Positions 1 through 9,651 of a stretch of 64,000 bases of DNA are shown here, piece after piece. Position 1 is the first letter of the stretch. The number at the start of each line of letters is the position of its first letter. The notes under the pieces were generated by a model. The model did not search any database, was not told where the DNA came from, and saw nothing but the letters and a program-made list of their open reading frames with translations. The position numbers were made by a program, and so were the translations under genes. The stretch lies in assembly GCF_033807575.1 (NCBI RefSeq), contig NC_084707.1, positions 23,213,888-23,277,887 on the forward strand, given 5' to 3'. The stretch comes from Cydia pomonella (Eukaryota > Arthropoda > Insecta > Lepidoptera > Tortricidae).

Positions 1-1100
1 TTGGTAAATTCCATGTAGATTTATTTGTAATGTTAACGAAGCATACAAAATAATTAAATTCGAATGTGTGTAACGAGTGCTTTGTTTATTTTTTGAATAT
101 TTTATCAAACCAATCGCGGGGGCGCCATTCAACATTTTTTTTTAAACGCGATGATATATACTTAGAGTTTCAAATAAAACCAGATAGAATATACCCGTGT
201 AATCATGAATTAAGAAGTTTTTAAGTTACACTTAATTATTACCCCGTAATTATTTTTTGTAAATTTACGGGGCGGCAATTAATTTTAATATTCGTTGTAC
301 TGTACTAACACTATATGGATCTCCCTAGATTCGACACAAATAAATAATTGAATGTACTGCAAACATGCAAACATTACTTGACATAACATGACATGTCATT
401 ACAAGACACGAGCTTTTTATAGTAACTGCCAACAAGCGTTGACAATTACTGTAAAAAGCTCGTATTTCGTAACTTGTCTTTTGCTTTACTTACATTGCTG
501 GCCAAATTATTTTGTAACGGTTAATATTTTCGTTGTATATCTACGCAAATGTTATCTTAATGTACTTATTAGGTCCTACGCTGTACAATGTAAAAATGAA
601 TGGCAACTTTTAAATACATATTTCTCTATTCAATTATTTAAACTTTCACGATTATCACACACCGTATTAACTTAAAGAAACGGGACTTACGGCTCGATTA
701 GAAGAGTGAAATACGATAACGATAAGTTCTGGTTTAGGTAAGTTCTCTTTTAGATAATATATCCTTTGTATGTCATATAATTGACAGAAGCAGCTCGATT
801 CGGGCAACCAATGTCACTTTGATGTTAGAAATATCGTAAGATTCGTAAGTAGATCTTATTGGGATCACAGCGGAATCGAAATAAACGTCAATTTTGACAT
901 GTCGTTTAGTTATTGATCTTTTAAAGATCTTTCCAAGATCTTAAACGTGTCTTTATTATTCTTCAAATCGGGCCTTCTGTTATATGTGCGTGTACGATTG
1001 ACAAAAACGAACAACAAAAATTTATATAATTATTAAATTTTTGCAGGATACATTTTTGAAATTGCAAGTCGTACGGTATTTTACAATTCACAGTTATTGA
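1..1100. other. AT-rich non-coding stretch
   Basis: No coding pattern is recognised here. The one sizeable open frame (388-675, plus) is lysine-, tyrosine- and leucine-rich in the way random AT-rich DNA reads, and it has no motif. Short poly-T and AT runs occur throughout. Confidence 0.5.
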
Positions 1101-1109
1101 TTGTATATA

Positions 1110-1245
1110 CTATGTATGTCACGAATATTCGTATTCACATTCGTATATACGAATATTCGCATCATTTTAAACATTCGCATCGACACTTGCATTCGCATCA
1201 AACGTAGCGAATGTTTTGCGAATGCGAATGTGCGCAGGTCGTGTC
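1110..1245. repeat. ATTCGC-rich simple repeat
   Basis: Degenerate repetition of ATTCG, TTCGCA and GAATGCG hexamers on both strands. A second block of the same composition lies at 1640-1725, so the two blocks flank the MITE at 1370-1589. They may be the two halves of one older repeat split by that insertion. Confidence 0.6.
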
Positions 1246-1369
1246 CTGTCTCGTCGACTCGCGTATGGGCAGTGCGTGCAAACTATTTTAAGTAATGCAT
1301 TTTGACCAGTAGACAGCAATTTTCAACACCTTATTACATCCAGTTCTAAGGTAACGTATGTTTCATGTA

Positions 1370-1589
1370 CAGTCAGCATCAAAAGTAGCGGATGAAACAA
1401 TGCACCAAAAGTATCTGATATTCCGGATAACTTTTCCAAATATAGATAAATTGTTAGAATTCGCGCTCAAAAGTATATCGTTTACCGTCGTAGTTATTCT
1501 ATATTAAAGACATCACTTTTTGGTAAGCTGTTACAGATTGGTAGATACTTATGAAACGTTATTTGATCCGCTACTTTTGATGCTGACTG
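1370..1589. mobile_element. 220-bp MITE, TA-flanked (mariner-like ends)
   Basis: The ends form inverted repeats of about 24 bp beginning CAGTCAGCATCAAAAGTAGC, and a TA dinucleotide flanks each side (1368-1369 and 1590-1591). A second 220-bp copy with the same ends and the same TA flanks is at 56018-56237. There is no open frame. TA target duplication and the ends fit a non-autonomous Tc1/mariner element; the superfamily is inferred. Confidence 0.8.
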
Positions 1590-1639
1590 TACTACAAGAT
1601 CCTTTTCTTATTAGGAATGATAATAACAACTACATATTG

Positions 1640-1725
1640 CCTAACATTCGTATTCGCATTCGCATCCTGGACTTTCAGTTTTGGATTCGTTTTCGCGAAC
1701 GTGAAGAATGCGAACATTCCTGATT
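1640..1725. repeat. ATTCGC-rich simple repeat, second block
   Basis: Same hexamer composition as 1110-1245, lying on the other side of the 220-bp MITE. Confidence 0.5.
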
Positions 1726-2274
1726 TTTGCTGGTCTATATTAACATTAACCCTGCATTACTAGGTATATATATATACAAGAAAGCCTTAACTTAATTTTT
1801 GTAACTATACCGTGCAGCTTTCAGAGATCTGCAAAGCTTTAACTTAACGCGAAGCGTGGTCTAATTAAACAATACATATATCTGTGAATATGTGTGTAAT
1901 AACGTGATAAACAATATCAAGTAGATGCTGATATTTTTCTCAAAGTTTATAAGGCCATGTCACGACCGGTCAGTAAAACAAGTCGAATGTGCTTCATATG
2001 GCCCGTGTTAGCGATAGCGGAGCAATATAGTCAGAGTGCTTTTCAATTAAATTTGAATAACTAACGCTGTTATAACACTGATGCGGACACGCATGCTGCT
2101 TCGGTGTGTGAGCTAGACAGCGCTATGCAATATAGCGACGTCCCGCTCGCGCACCGTCCTAACGAAAAAGATAGCATTGCAGCGAGGTCAGTGTATGTAA
2201 ATTAACAAAACAAAACAAGAATGAAAAAAAAAAACGGTTGGATAAGGATTATATTTAATGATCATCATTTTAAC

Positions 2275-2603
2275 ATCTCTCTCTTGTTCCTCGCGTTGTC
2301 CCGGCATTTTGCCACGGCTCATGGGAGCCTGGGGTCCGCTTGACAACTAATCCCAAGATGTGGCGTAGGCACTAGTTTTTACGAAAGCGACTGCCATCTG
2401 ACCTTCCAACCCAGAGGATAACCTAGGCCTTGTTGGGATTAGTCCGGTTTCCTCACGATGTTTTCCTTCACCGAAAAGCGACTGGTGAATATCAAATGAT
2501 ATTTCGTACATAAGTTCCGAAAAACTCATTGGTACGAGCCGGGGTTTGAACCCGCGACCTCCGGATTGCAAGTCGCACGCTCTTACCGCTAGGCCACCAG
2601 CGT
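2275..2603 (-). mobile_element. tRNA-derived SINE (family 2, tail type 1)
   Basis: On the minus strand the element begins with a tRNA-like head: an A box (GGCCTAGCGGTAAG) and a B box (CGGGTTCAAACCC). A body containing TCGGTGAAGGAAAACATCGTG follows, then a 3' tail ending in a short ATC/ATT-rich run. Head and body are shared with the copy at 63420-63740, but the tails differ. A truncated tail of the same type is at 14975-15090. Confidence 0.75.
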
Positions 2604-2950
2604 TTTTTTTTTTTCATTTTAACATAAATCCTAATAAACAAAACAGTCAGAAAACATCTTAATGCTCTCATAGCATCATATATCTACATAAGTTTTCTTC
2701 ATTGATAGCTTATAATCTTTTTTTCTGTACTATAATTAGTTCGCCATATACGTCCGCCATTTTAAATCATAATCTACTATGAATTACTTCACAAAATTCA
2801 AGGAATGAAGAATACCACCAGAAGTTACACAACTTACATGACATGTTCTATCTAAAACTACCTTTTTAAATCTATTAATAACAACAAACATTTTTTACAC
2901 AAACTGAAAATGTATACTTAAAAGGGTGCCGTAATGGCGCTCATGCACAT

Positions 2951-3240
2951 GTCACACATTAATTCACATACTTTCCAAACCTCGCATCTCTGTGTTCAAT
3001 GTCAACGCAATTTGAACTTTATAATTTTACTAATAACGTTCAAAACTGGAATGCAATGAACAAACATGTAAGGTTTATTACGGTTAGGGATCACAATCAC
3101 ACATTAATTCACATACTTTCCAAACATCGTATCTATGTGTTATACGTCAATGCAATTTGAAATTAACGGACTTAATTATAAAGTTCATATTTGAATGGAA
3201 TGTAAAGACATGTAAGGGTTATTGCAGTTAAGGATGCATA
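2951..3240. repeat. Diverged tandem duplication of about 145 bp
   Basis: Two adjacent similar blocks, about 2951-3090 and 3099-3240. Each starts with CACACATTAATTCACATACT and ends with a CATGTAAGG-TTATT motif. They differ by substitutions and small indels. No coding content is seen. Confidence 0.65.
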
Positions 3241-3504
3241 ACAGTCGTAAATTACTATAAAGGACCGCTGTTTTGCTACTTACTTGCTTTTAAATAAATA
3301 TTTAAGTCGTTTGGATAGTTTTACACCTGGTTTCATGTTTTAAAGCTTAGTGGCTTGGTATTTTGTACAATTTAAATTGACAAGTTAGTATTCAAATATC
3401 TAGTAACACTAAATTTTTAACTAACATATACCACAGGTAACACTCTAGGCTGCCTTTTACTGTCGTTTGGTAAAACTAAAGACAATATAAGTGTTAATTG
3501 GTAT

Positions 3505-3759
3505 TTATTGTTTTTCAAAGTAATCACCGTGATACGTAATACACTTTTTCATTCGTTCGAACCAGTTTTCGAAACACTTATTAAAGTCCGAAGTCGGAGT
3601 CTCCAAAATGGCCATTTTGTATGCCACAACCGCTTCTTCAGGCATTCGGTACCGTTGACCACGAAGTCGTTGCTTGATTTTTGGAAAAGTGAAGAAGTCA
3701 TTGGGGCTTAAGTCTGGACTGTACGGTGGATGTTCCAGATTTTCGACGTTTTGCTCTTT
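3505..3759 (-). pseudogene. mariner transposase C-terminal remnant
   Basis: The minus strand reads 84 codons to a TAA stop. The peptide has the mariner signature HPPYSPDLSPNDFF, which carries the third catalytic Asp of the DD34D triad (PDLSPND). It then runs through PKIKQRLRG and EEAVVAYK to the family C-terminus WFERMKKCI..GDYFEKQ. Full-length mariner transposases have about 345 residues, so only roughly the last quarter remains; an in-frame stop lies directly upstream at 3760-3762. The first two catalytic Asp residues are absent, so the copy is dead. The frame and motifs are seen directly; family membership is by recognition. Confidence 0.88.
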
Positions 3760-3930
3760 TTAAAACTCAGCGGCAGTAGATTATTGTGGCTACAAAATTT
3801 TCTTTGAAAATCCACATCTTGAAAATCCACTTCTGTCTTTGTAGACTAGTGAACGCAACGAATTAACTAGGTAGATATATAATAAGACGGTGCTGCATTT
3901 CATCTACGAAGTAAACAGTCATTGTTTTTT

Positions 3931-4195
3931 TTTTTTAATACTACATCGGTGGCAAACAAGCATACGGCCCGCCTGATGGTAAGCAGGTTCCGTAGCCTAT
4001 GTACGCCTGCAACTCCAGAGGAGTTACATGCGCGTTGCCGACCCTAAACCCCCCTCCCCTCATTGAGCTCTGGCAACCTTACTCACCGGCAGGACCACAA
4101 CACTATGTGTAAGGTCTAGTGTTATTTGGCTACAGTTTTATGTAAGGTGGAGGTACATCCCCAGTTGGGCTCTGCTCTAGATCTGGAATGACATC
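3931..4195 (+). repeat. Interspersed repeat R2, copy 1
   Basis: Copy of a repeat of about 290 bp that starts near ACTACGTCGGTGGCAAACAA after a poly-T run and ends near TCTAGATCTGGAATGACATC. Other copies: 25961-26215 (minus), 38737-39000, 43802-44135, 50955-51295 (minus), 53875-54185, and a stub at 37121-37165. No open frame is conserved between copies, so it is probably a SINE-like or other non-autonomous element. Confidence 0.8.
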
Positions 4196-4364
4196 GTAAT
4201 CTAATCGTAAGCAAGCTATAACAAATATGAGGTTTTGAACTTAATTTTCGGTAAATTAACTTGTGTGTGATCTGAGAATTTACTTGTGAATAATTTCCAG
4301 TTTATAAAATAAATAAATAAGAACGGTATTTCGAAGGGGAAGACAAGTTAGTCATAAATAAATA

Positions 4365-4399
4365 ATTCTATTGGGTAAATTGAATTTACCCAATAGAAT
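4365..4399. repeat. 35-bp perfect palindrome
   Basis: Two 17-bp arms (ATTCTATTGGGTAAATT and its exact complement) are separated by one G. It abuts the LINE remnant that starts near 4390. Confidence 0.85.
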
Positions 4400-4640
4400 G
4401 CCAACTCGAAAGAATGGGTGAAGATCGTGCTGTAAAGAAGACATATTTGGATCGACCGACTGGACGCCGTCCTGTAGGTCATCCTTAGTATCGGTGGGCG
4501 GATAGAGTGGAGGCAGATCTCCGTGAGCTTGGCGTCAGTGTAAACTGGCGTGAGGCCGCGCAGGACCGGGTAAAATGGCGTGCTATTGTGTTTGAGGACA
4601 AGACTCCTTTTGGGTCTGTAAGTAACTTGCTATCCGCGGC
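4390..4640 (+). pseudogene. RTE-type LINE reverse transcriptase C-terminal remnant
   Basis: Plus-strand translation, allowing one frameshift near 4410 and a stop at 4487, gives the C-terminal end typical of RTE-like insect LINE proteins: an RMPTR start, LDRPTGRRPVGHP, YRWADRVEADLRELG and NWREAAQDRVKWR. Similar remnants occur at 22690-22865 and 48840-49010. Only the last 70 or so codons are present, with no catalytic RT motif. Confidence 0.75.
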
Positions 4641-4794
4641 TTCGTCTGCGTAGAATCCAAACTACCCCAACCTTCCCCGGGCGTCAAATTATCTTCATAT
4701 TAAATTTTATTTTAATCGGTTCAGCGGTTTAAGCGCGAAGAGGTAGCAGACAGACAGACAGAGCTACGTTAGCATATAATTATTATTAATATGT

Positions 4795-5480
4795 CTTTCC
4801 CATCACGGAACAATGGTGTTCCGGACCTTTGGGAGGCGTGCGCGGAGCCGAAGCCAACACGTAGAGGCCCTTTTGACACTTTAATGAAATGTAAGGGGTA
4901 CACCTAGCGGATGTTGCCCTTGCCCGTGTCATGGGACGCACGCAGAGGCAGCACCCGCCAGGTTATAAGGACTATTTGAGAGTTAATGGAATCTAAAATG
5001 AACTGGGCTATTGGGTGAAAGCGATGGACTAAATACTGGGCTATGGGATAAAAAACCGGACGCCTGCCTAATAAAACGGTATTCAATTTTATTTCCGGCA
5101 GACGGTGACTCGCCCCCCAAGATGGGCCCCAACAAAAAGCGACATCTAGGATGGCTCAAGGGCAACACCGGTGTGAGCGGCTCAGGGGTGTTGAGAGGTG
5201 TACGCCGCTTACTACCCAGTGTCTGCGAGCAGCCACAGTGCCAACTCGCGTCTTATGCAATTTTTCACTTCCACCCCTGGAGCTTATAGCTCTAACGACT
5301 CCACTCTGGCCGGCCGGCTAAGGCAAGCCAGAGGCAGAGAATCCTGTCCCACCCACCCTCCTTGCGGCTAACAGAACTCCCCAGGAGCACTCGGGTACGT
5401 GAGGTCGCTACTCCCCAACAGCTCGCCACAAGCTGCCCTGCGTTGACTGATTGCACTGGTAAAACCAGCGGGCGATGGGG
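4795..5480. repeat. GC-rich block, probable transposon remnant
   Basis: This stretch is clearly richer in GC than its surroundings. It has several short open frames (for example 5011-5289 and 5362-5577, plus) but no domain is recognised. Its composition and position after an RTE remnant suggest the body of another decayed non-LTR element. Function is not assigned. Confidence 0.35.
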
Positions 5481-5599
5481 TCGTCACATCCCTACGCCTT
5501 TTATTAATATTATTAGTAGGAATGAATTCGATTTAACTAATTACAAACGCCATCTATTGAATCAATGTTGTAACTAGCAAGGCTTTGCCCGTACGCATC

Positions 5600-6370
5600 G
5601 TTGCAATTAACCCGATAGATCTACCTATTTAAGATTTTACATGTACACACCAGATAAAGGATTTCCAAGCATCTCAAGAATCCTACTTGTTGTTTTTTTA
5701 ACCATTATTCATTCAAAACCACTTTAACCGCGGCTGCTATTCGCTTAATTGGTAGGTAGGATAAGTGTAGTCATTAGGAAGCTGTGGGCAATAATTATGA
5801 ATGGAATGTGATTCGACCAATTTTGATATTAAGAGTTTTTGTATGTGATTTATGGTTGTAAATTGACTGAGATTCTATGCAAGAATGTCAAAAAAACTAA
5901 GTTTAAACGTTGCGCAAATACCTTTACTATGAAAAGTTGAGTTTTGAGAGTTTATACAGTGAAAATATTCAATTTGTGACCCCTTTTGTACCTTGTCAAG
6001 TGACAAACAACATGAAAGTCTTTAGAGACCTCATACTATTGTCACTGACGAGGTCCGTAATGGGTCACAATTGTCACATATTAAATCTTTTGACTGTACC
6101 CCAGTCAGAAGAATGAATGATACAAAATTTGCTACTGAAATTTGAACATTATAAAGTAGGAAATAGAGTTGATTTTTTTTTGTTTTTGCTTGAAAACTGA
6201 ACGAGACAGAAAGACTCTATTCGAATTGAATATGATTTAAAAATCGAACTGAATAAGTACTATAGCTAGGACGGTGAGTCTTAGGAGGGAAGTCACCTGA
6301 AAGAATATGAAGATATTTCAGATTTTCACAATGATTTATTTGCGGAAAAATATTTTGTTGATAACTCTTA
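5600..6370. other. Non-coding stretch, nothing recognised
   Basis: AT-rich DNA. The only open frame above 60 codons (5910-6116, plus) has no motif. Confidence 0.45.
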
Positions 6371-6373
6371 CGC

Positions 6374-6540
6374 AGCAGCTTACGTGAGTGAATAATTCGC
6401 GAATGCGACGCGGCGCGGCGCGGCGGCCCAACGGCATTCGCGTCACAACGAGATCGCCCACGTAGGACACTTCCATAGGTATCAAAAGATTGATTCACCC
6501 CGCGCCGCGCCGCGACGCTTTGCGTTCGCGAGTTATTTTA
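6374..6540. repeat. Inverted repeat with GC-rich arms
   Basis: The left arm (about 6390-6423) carries AATTCGCGAATGCGACGCGG and then GCGGC repeats. The right arm (about 6499-6537) is its imperfect complement, with CCGCGCCGCGCCGCGACGC. The spacer of about 75 bp has no open frame of note. It resembles a foldback or MITE insertion in AT-rich DNA. Confidence 0.6.
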
Positions 6541-6643
6541 ATATTTTATCTCTGACACTTAGAGACTTATACATCTATAAAGAATTTTAGTATATTTTGT
6601 TAGTTTTTTTTTTTATCATAGTTTTTTTTTTGTGTGTAACTGT

Positions 6644-6676
6644 ACTGTCTCTAAATGTCAAACATTTAGAGACAGT
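6644..6676. repeat. 33-bp perfect hairpin
   Basis: 15-bp arms ACTGTCTCTAAATGT and ACATTTAGAGACAGT are separated by three bases (CAA). No T-run or terminator context is visible; poly-T runs lie upstream. Confidence 0.75.
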
Positions 6677-6699
6677 ATACATCTCTAATTAAGTATATA

Positions 6700-6815
6700 T
6701 TATTTCATCGATTCCATATTTGTAATTGTTTTTTGTAATTTTTATTGTTTGTAAAAATGGACATGTAAAAGTGCCCCTGTGGCATATTTGCTGAAGAAAT
6801 GTTTGATATTTAATG
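6700..6815 (+). repeat. Short interspersed repeat, second copy inside satellite B
   Basis: About 115 bp (containing TGGACATGTAAAAGTGCCCC) recur in reverse orientation at 10767-10900, where they interrupt the 100-bp satellite. The 10767-10900 copy shows that this is a mobile unit. Confidence 0.7.
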
Positions 6816-6819
6816 CTTA

Positions 6820-8255
6820 GCACATGGGTTATGTTATGATTTATCTGTGCGAACGATATTGTAGTAAGTGTATATACACCGTGTTTTTTTTTTTTTCGTT
6901 AATTTCAAGGTCCTGAGCTTAAACTAAGTAACTTTCTCAAAGACATCGGTATTCTAATTAACTCCATTTCGGAGATAATTAATAATTTATATTTTTCTTA
7001 TAAGGCCCTTACCGGCGTGTACACTTGCCTTAGGGCCTGTGTACATATTGATTAGTATTTACTACGAGTTTGTTTGCAACTAAAGTTAAGTACTATTCCG
7101 GACAATCGATGTTCGAAATGATATTGATATGTCACAGTTTTCAATTGTTTGGTTGAATTAAATGTAATTCCCGTGTTACAACAACACTATGTGCTGCATT
7201 TAATAACTTCAAAAAAATAAAAACAAAATATGTATATATTTTTTTTAATTAGGATTTAGTTTCCTTAAACGTACTTACTCATATCCCGGAGTTACGGAAA
7301 TCAATAGCTATTGGGAGAATCAACTTTTTAGCGTCACTCGTTGCCATGGTTACGATTAGTTGTCCAGGGGACAAAAGTTCATTGAAATACTGATTTTATG
7401 GTACTTAAATGTATCAAACTTGCGTTTTTGTGGTCGTTATAACGAATGTCCATAATAGGCCCCCTACTAAGCATGTTAATAGAACGGCATACAACGTCTC
7501 TTTAAACAAACTGTGCCACTGTTGTCCCTTGGACAACGGGACAGGATAACAAAACAAAAAAAGTTGATTCACCCTATTATGCTATGCTGTTGTGCGGTAG
7601 CTTATGATTAAACCACCTGACAGGCGTCAATGATTGGTTATCATACCCTGTAATCCTAAACCTAATCATAATACCTTAATGCGTATAATATAGATGCGTT
7701 GTGTACATGGGCTCTGTTAGGGAAAAGCAAGGATTTATGAACATATTAACACTAGAATATCATATAATTAAACAAAAATCTTTACAATGTTATAAAAATA
7801 CCAAATCGTAAAAATTGTATTGACATTTGAAAAAAATATAATAAAAGTACATCCGTATAATACATCAATTAAAAATTAAATATCAACAAATGAATTCCAT
7901 AATTCTTTATAAATTTTAGACAAACCAAAAATAACAAAACAATGTAGACTAAAAATTATTTATTAAATGTGTTCCATTCTTAACGTTTAGTTTATAAACA
8001 GTTAATCATATTTCGCGCACTTCAAGACCTTTATCGATGCCAAGTCAAAACGCACTTCACAGCGATGCAATATTGAAATTTTAACCAATAGGATCGCCCT
8101 AAAATGATCTGACGACATGCTTAGGACAGCCATTGGCAGAGCGCTTCTGGTGGCGAAAGAGAGAACTAACGAAACGCAAGAGGCGTGCAGATCGACCGCT
8201 ATCGATTTAAATCGATTATGGATGGGATTGGATTTTTCTATGGATTAAACCGCCA
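6820..8255. other. AT-rich non-coding stretch
   Basis: Long T-runs (about 6884-6897) and A/T-rich DNA without open frames above 60 codons. No gene, RNA or intact transposon is recognised. Confidence 0.45.
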
Positions 8256-8263
8256 GACCTAAG
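8256..8263. other. 8-bp target-site duplication, left
   Basis: GACCTAAG lies directly before the CAGGGACCGG terminus and recurs exactly after the opposite terminus (12432-12439). An 8-bp duplication is the hallmark of hAT-superfamily insertion. Confidence 0.85.
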
Positions 8264-8829
8264 CAGGGACCGGACCCGCTTACCCTAACCCGTTCAAACA
8301 CCCGGGTTATTGTAAAGCTGTGTTCCAAAAACCGCTTCATTTCGGTAAGCTTTTGATTGGCTTACCGGTTAAGAAACTAATCCTTTTATTTGAATTAATT
8401 CAGGTTAGCGCTTACCGATATTAAAAACCCGGGAAAGGGTTACCGCTTCAAGCGCTGATTAAATACGAACAAGCTGTTTTAACTTTTACGTGAACTGCAT
8501 ATGGTCTATTAACGTAGCGCCCGACGCGAAACACGGCGGTTCCATTCCCTACGTGCACGTGCGAGTGCGCGGCGCGGCGCGGCGGCAGTCGGTATTTGTC
8601 AAAGGCTTTGTAATTTGCCGACCTAATATTGCTAATTCAAACAAAAGTGTTCGTTAAGTCAAGTAGCGCACAACGTAGATTTCAAAACACATGCTAAAGT
8701 TTAAGGAAAATTACCTAATATGGTAAGGCGTTGCATTGATTTTGGTATATTTTTGTTTAGTACCTATTACTCCTATTATAGTCACTTTCTTTATCGTTAG
8801 CTGTCTGTGCACATCTCCTGTCCTGTATC

Positions 8830-9640
8830 AGTGGAACTCGTCAATGGCTTCTAATAATTTTATCGAGTTCGGGCTCATTTTAAAGGTCTTGACGAGTTCT
8901 TTACGATAAACATGGTGGAGAGGGTCTGATGGTGGAATCGAAAGGTGTCGATGGAACTCATCGATAACTACTAATAATGCTATTGAGTTAGGGCTCATTT
9001 TAAAGGTCTTGACGAGTTCTTTACGATACACATGGGGGAGAGGGTCTGATGGTGGAATCGGAAGGTGTAGATGGAACTCATCGATAACTACTAGTAATGC
9101 TATCGAGTTTGGGCTCATTTTAAATATCTTGACGAGTTCTTTACGATACACATGGTGGCGAGGGTCTGATGGTGGAATCGGAAGGTGTCAGTGGAACTCA
9201 TCTATAACTACTAGTAATGCTATCGAGTTTGGGCTCATTTTAAAGGTCTTGACGAGTTCTTTACGATACAAATGGTGGCGAGGGTCTGATGGTGGAATCG
9301 GAAGGTGTTGATGGAACTCATCGATAACTACAAGTAATGCTATCGAGTTTGGGCTCATTTTAAAGGTCTTCACGAGTTCTTTACGATACACATGGTGGCG
9401 AGGGTCTGATGGTGGAATCGGAAGGTGTTGATGGAACTCATCGATAACTACTAGTAATGCTATGGAGTTTGGGCTCATTTAAAATGTCTTGAAGAGTTCT
9501 TTACGATACACATGGTGACGAAGGTCTGATAGTGAAATCGGAAGTTGTCAATGGAACTCATCGATGACTTCCCATAATGCTATCGAGTTTAAGCTCATTT
9601 TAAATGTCATGACGAGTTCTTTACGACATGGTTGAGGTTC
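8830..9640. repeat. Satellite A, 120-bp tandem repeat (about 6.8 copies)
   Basis: Successive units repeat every 120 bp (anchor TTGACGAGTTCTTTACGAT), with a few percent divergence. Because 120 is a multiple of three, the minus strand keeps one reading frame across units. It gives a 40-residue repeat (VIDEFHRHLPIPPSDP then YRKELVKTFKMSPNSIALL) from 9478 to 8828, broken by a single TGA at about 9189. The plus strand also has an open frame. With no promoter, start context or known family, coding is unproven. Confidence 0.85.
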
Positions 9641-9651
9641 ATCATTTTTGA

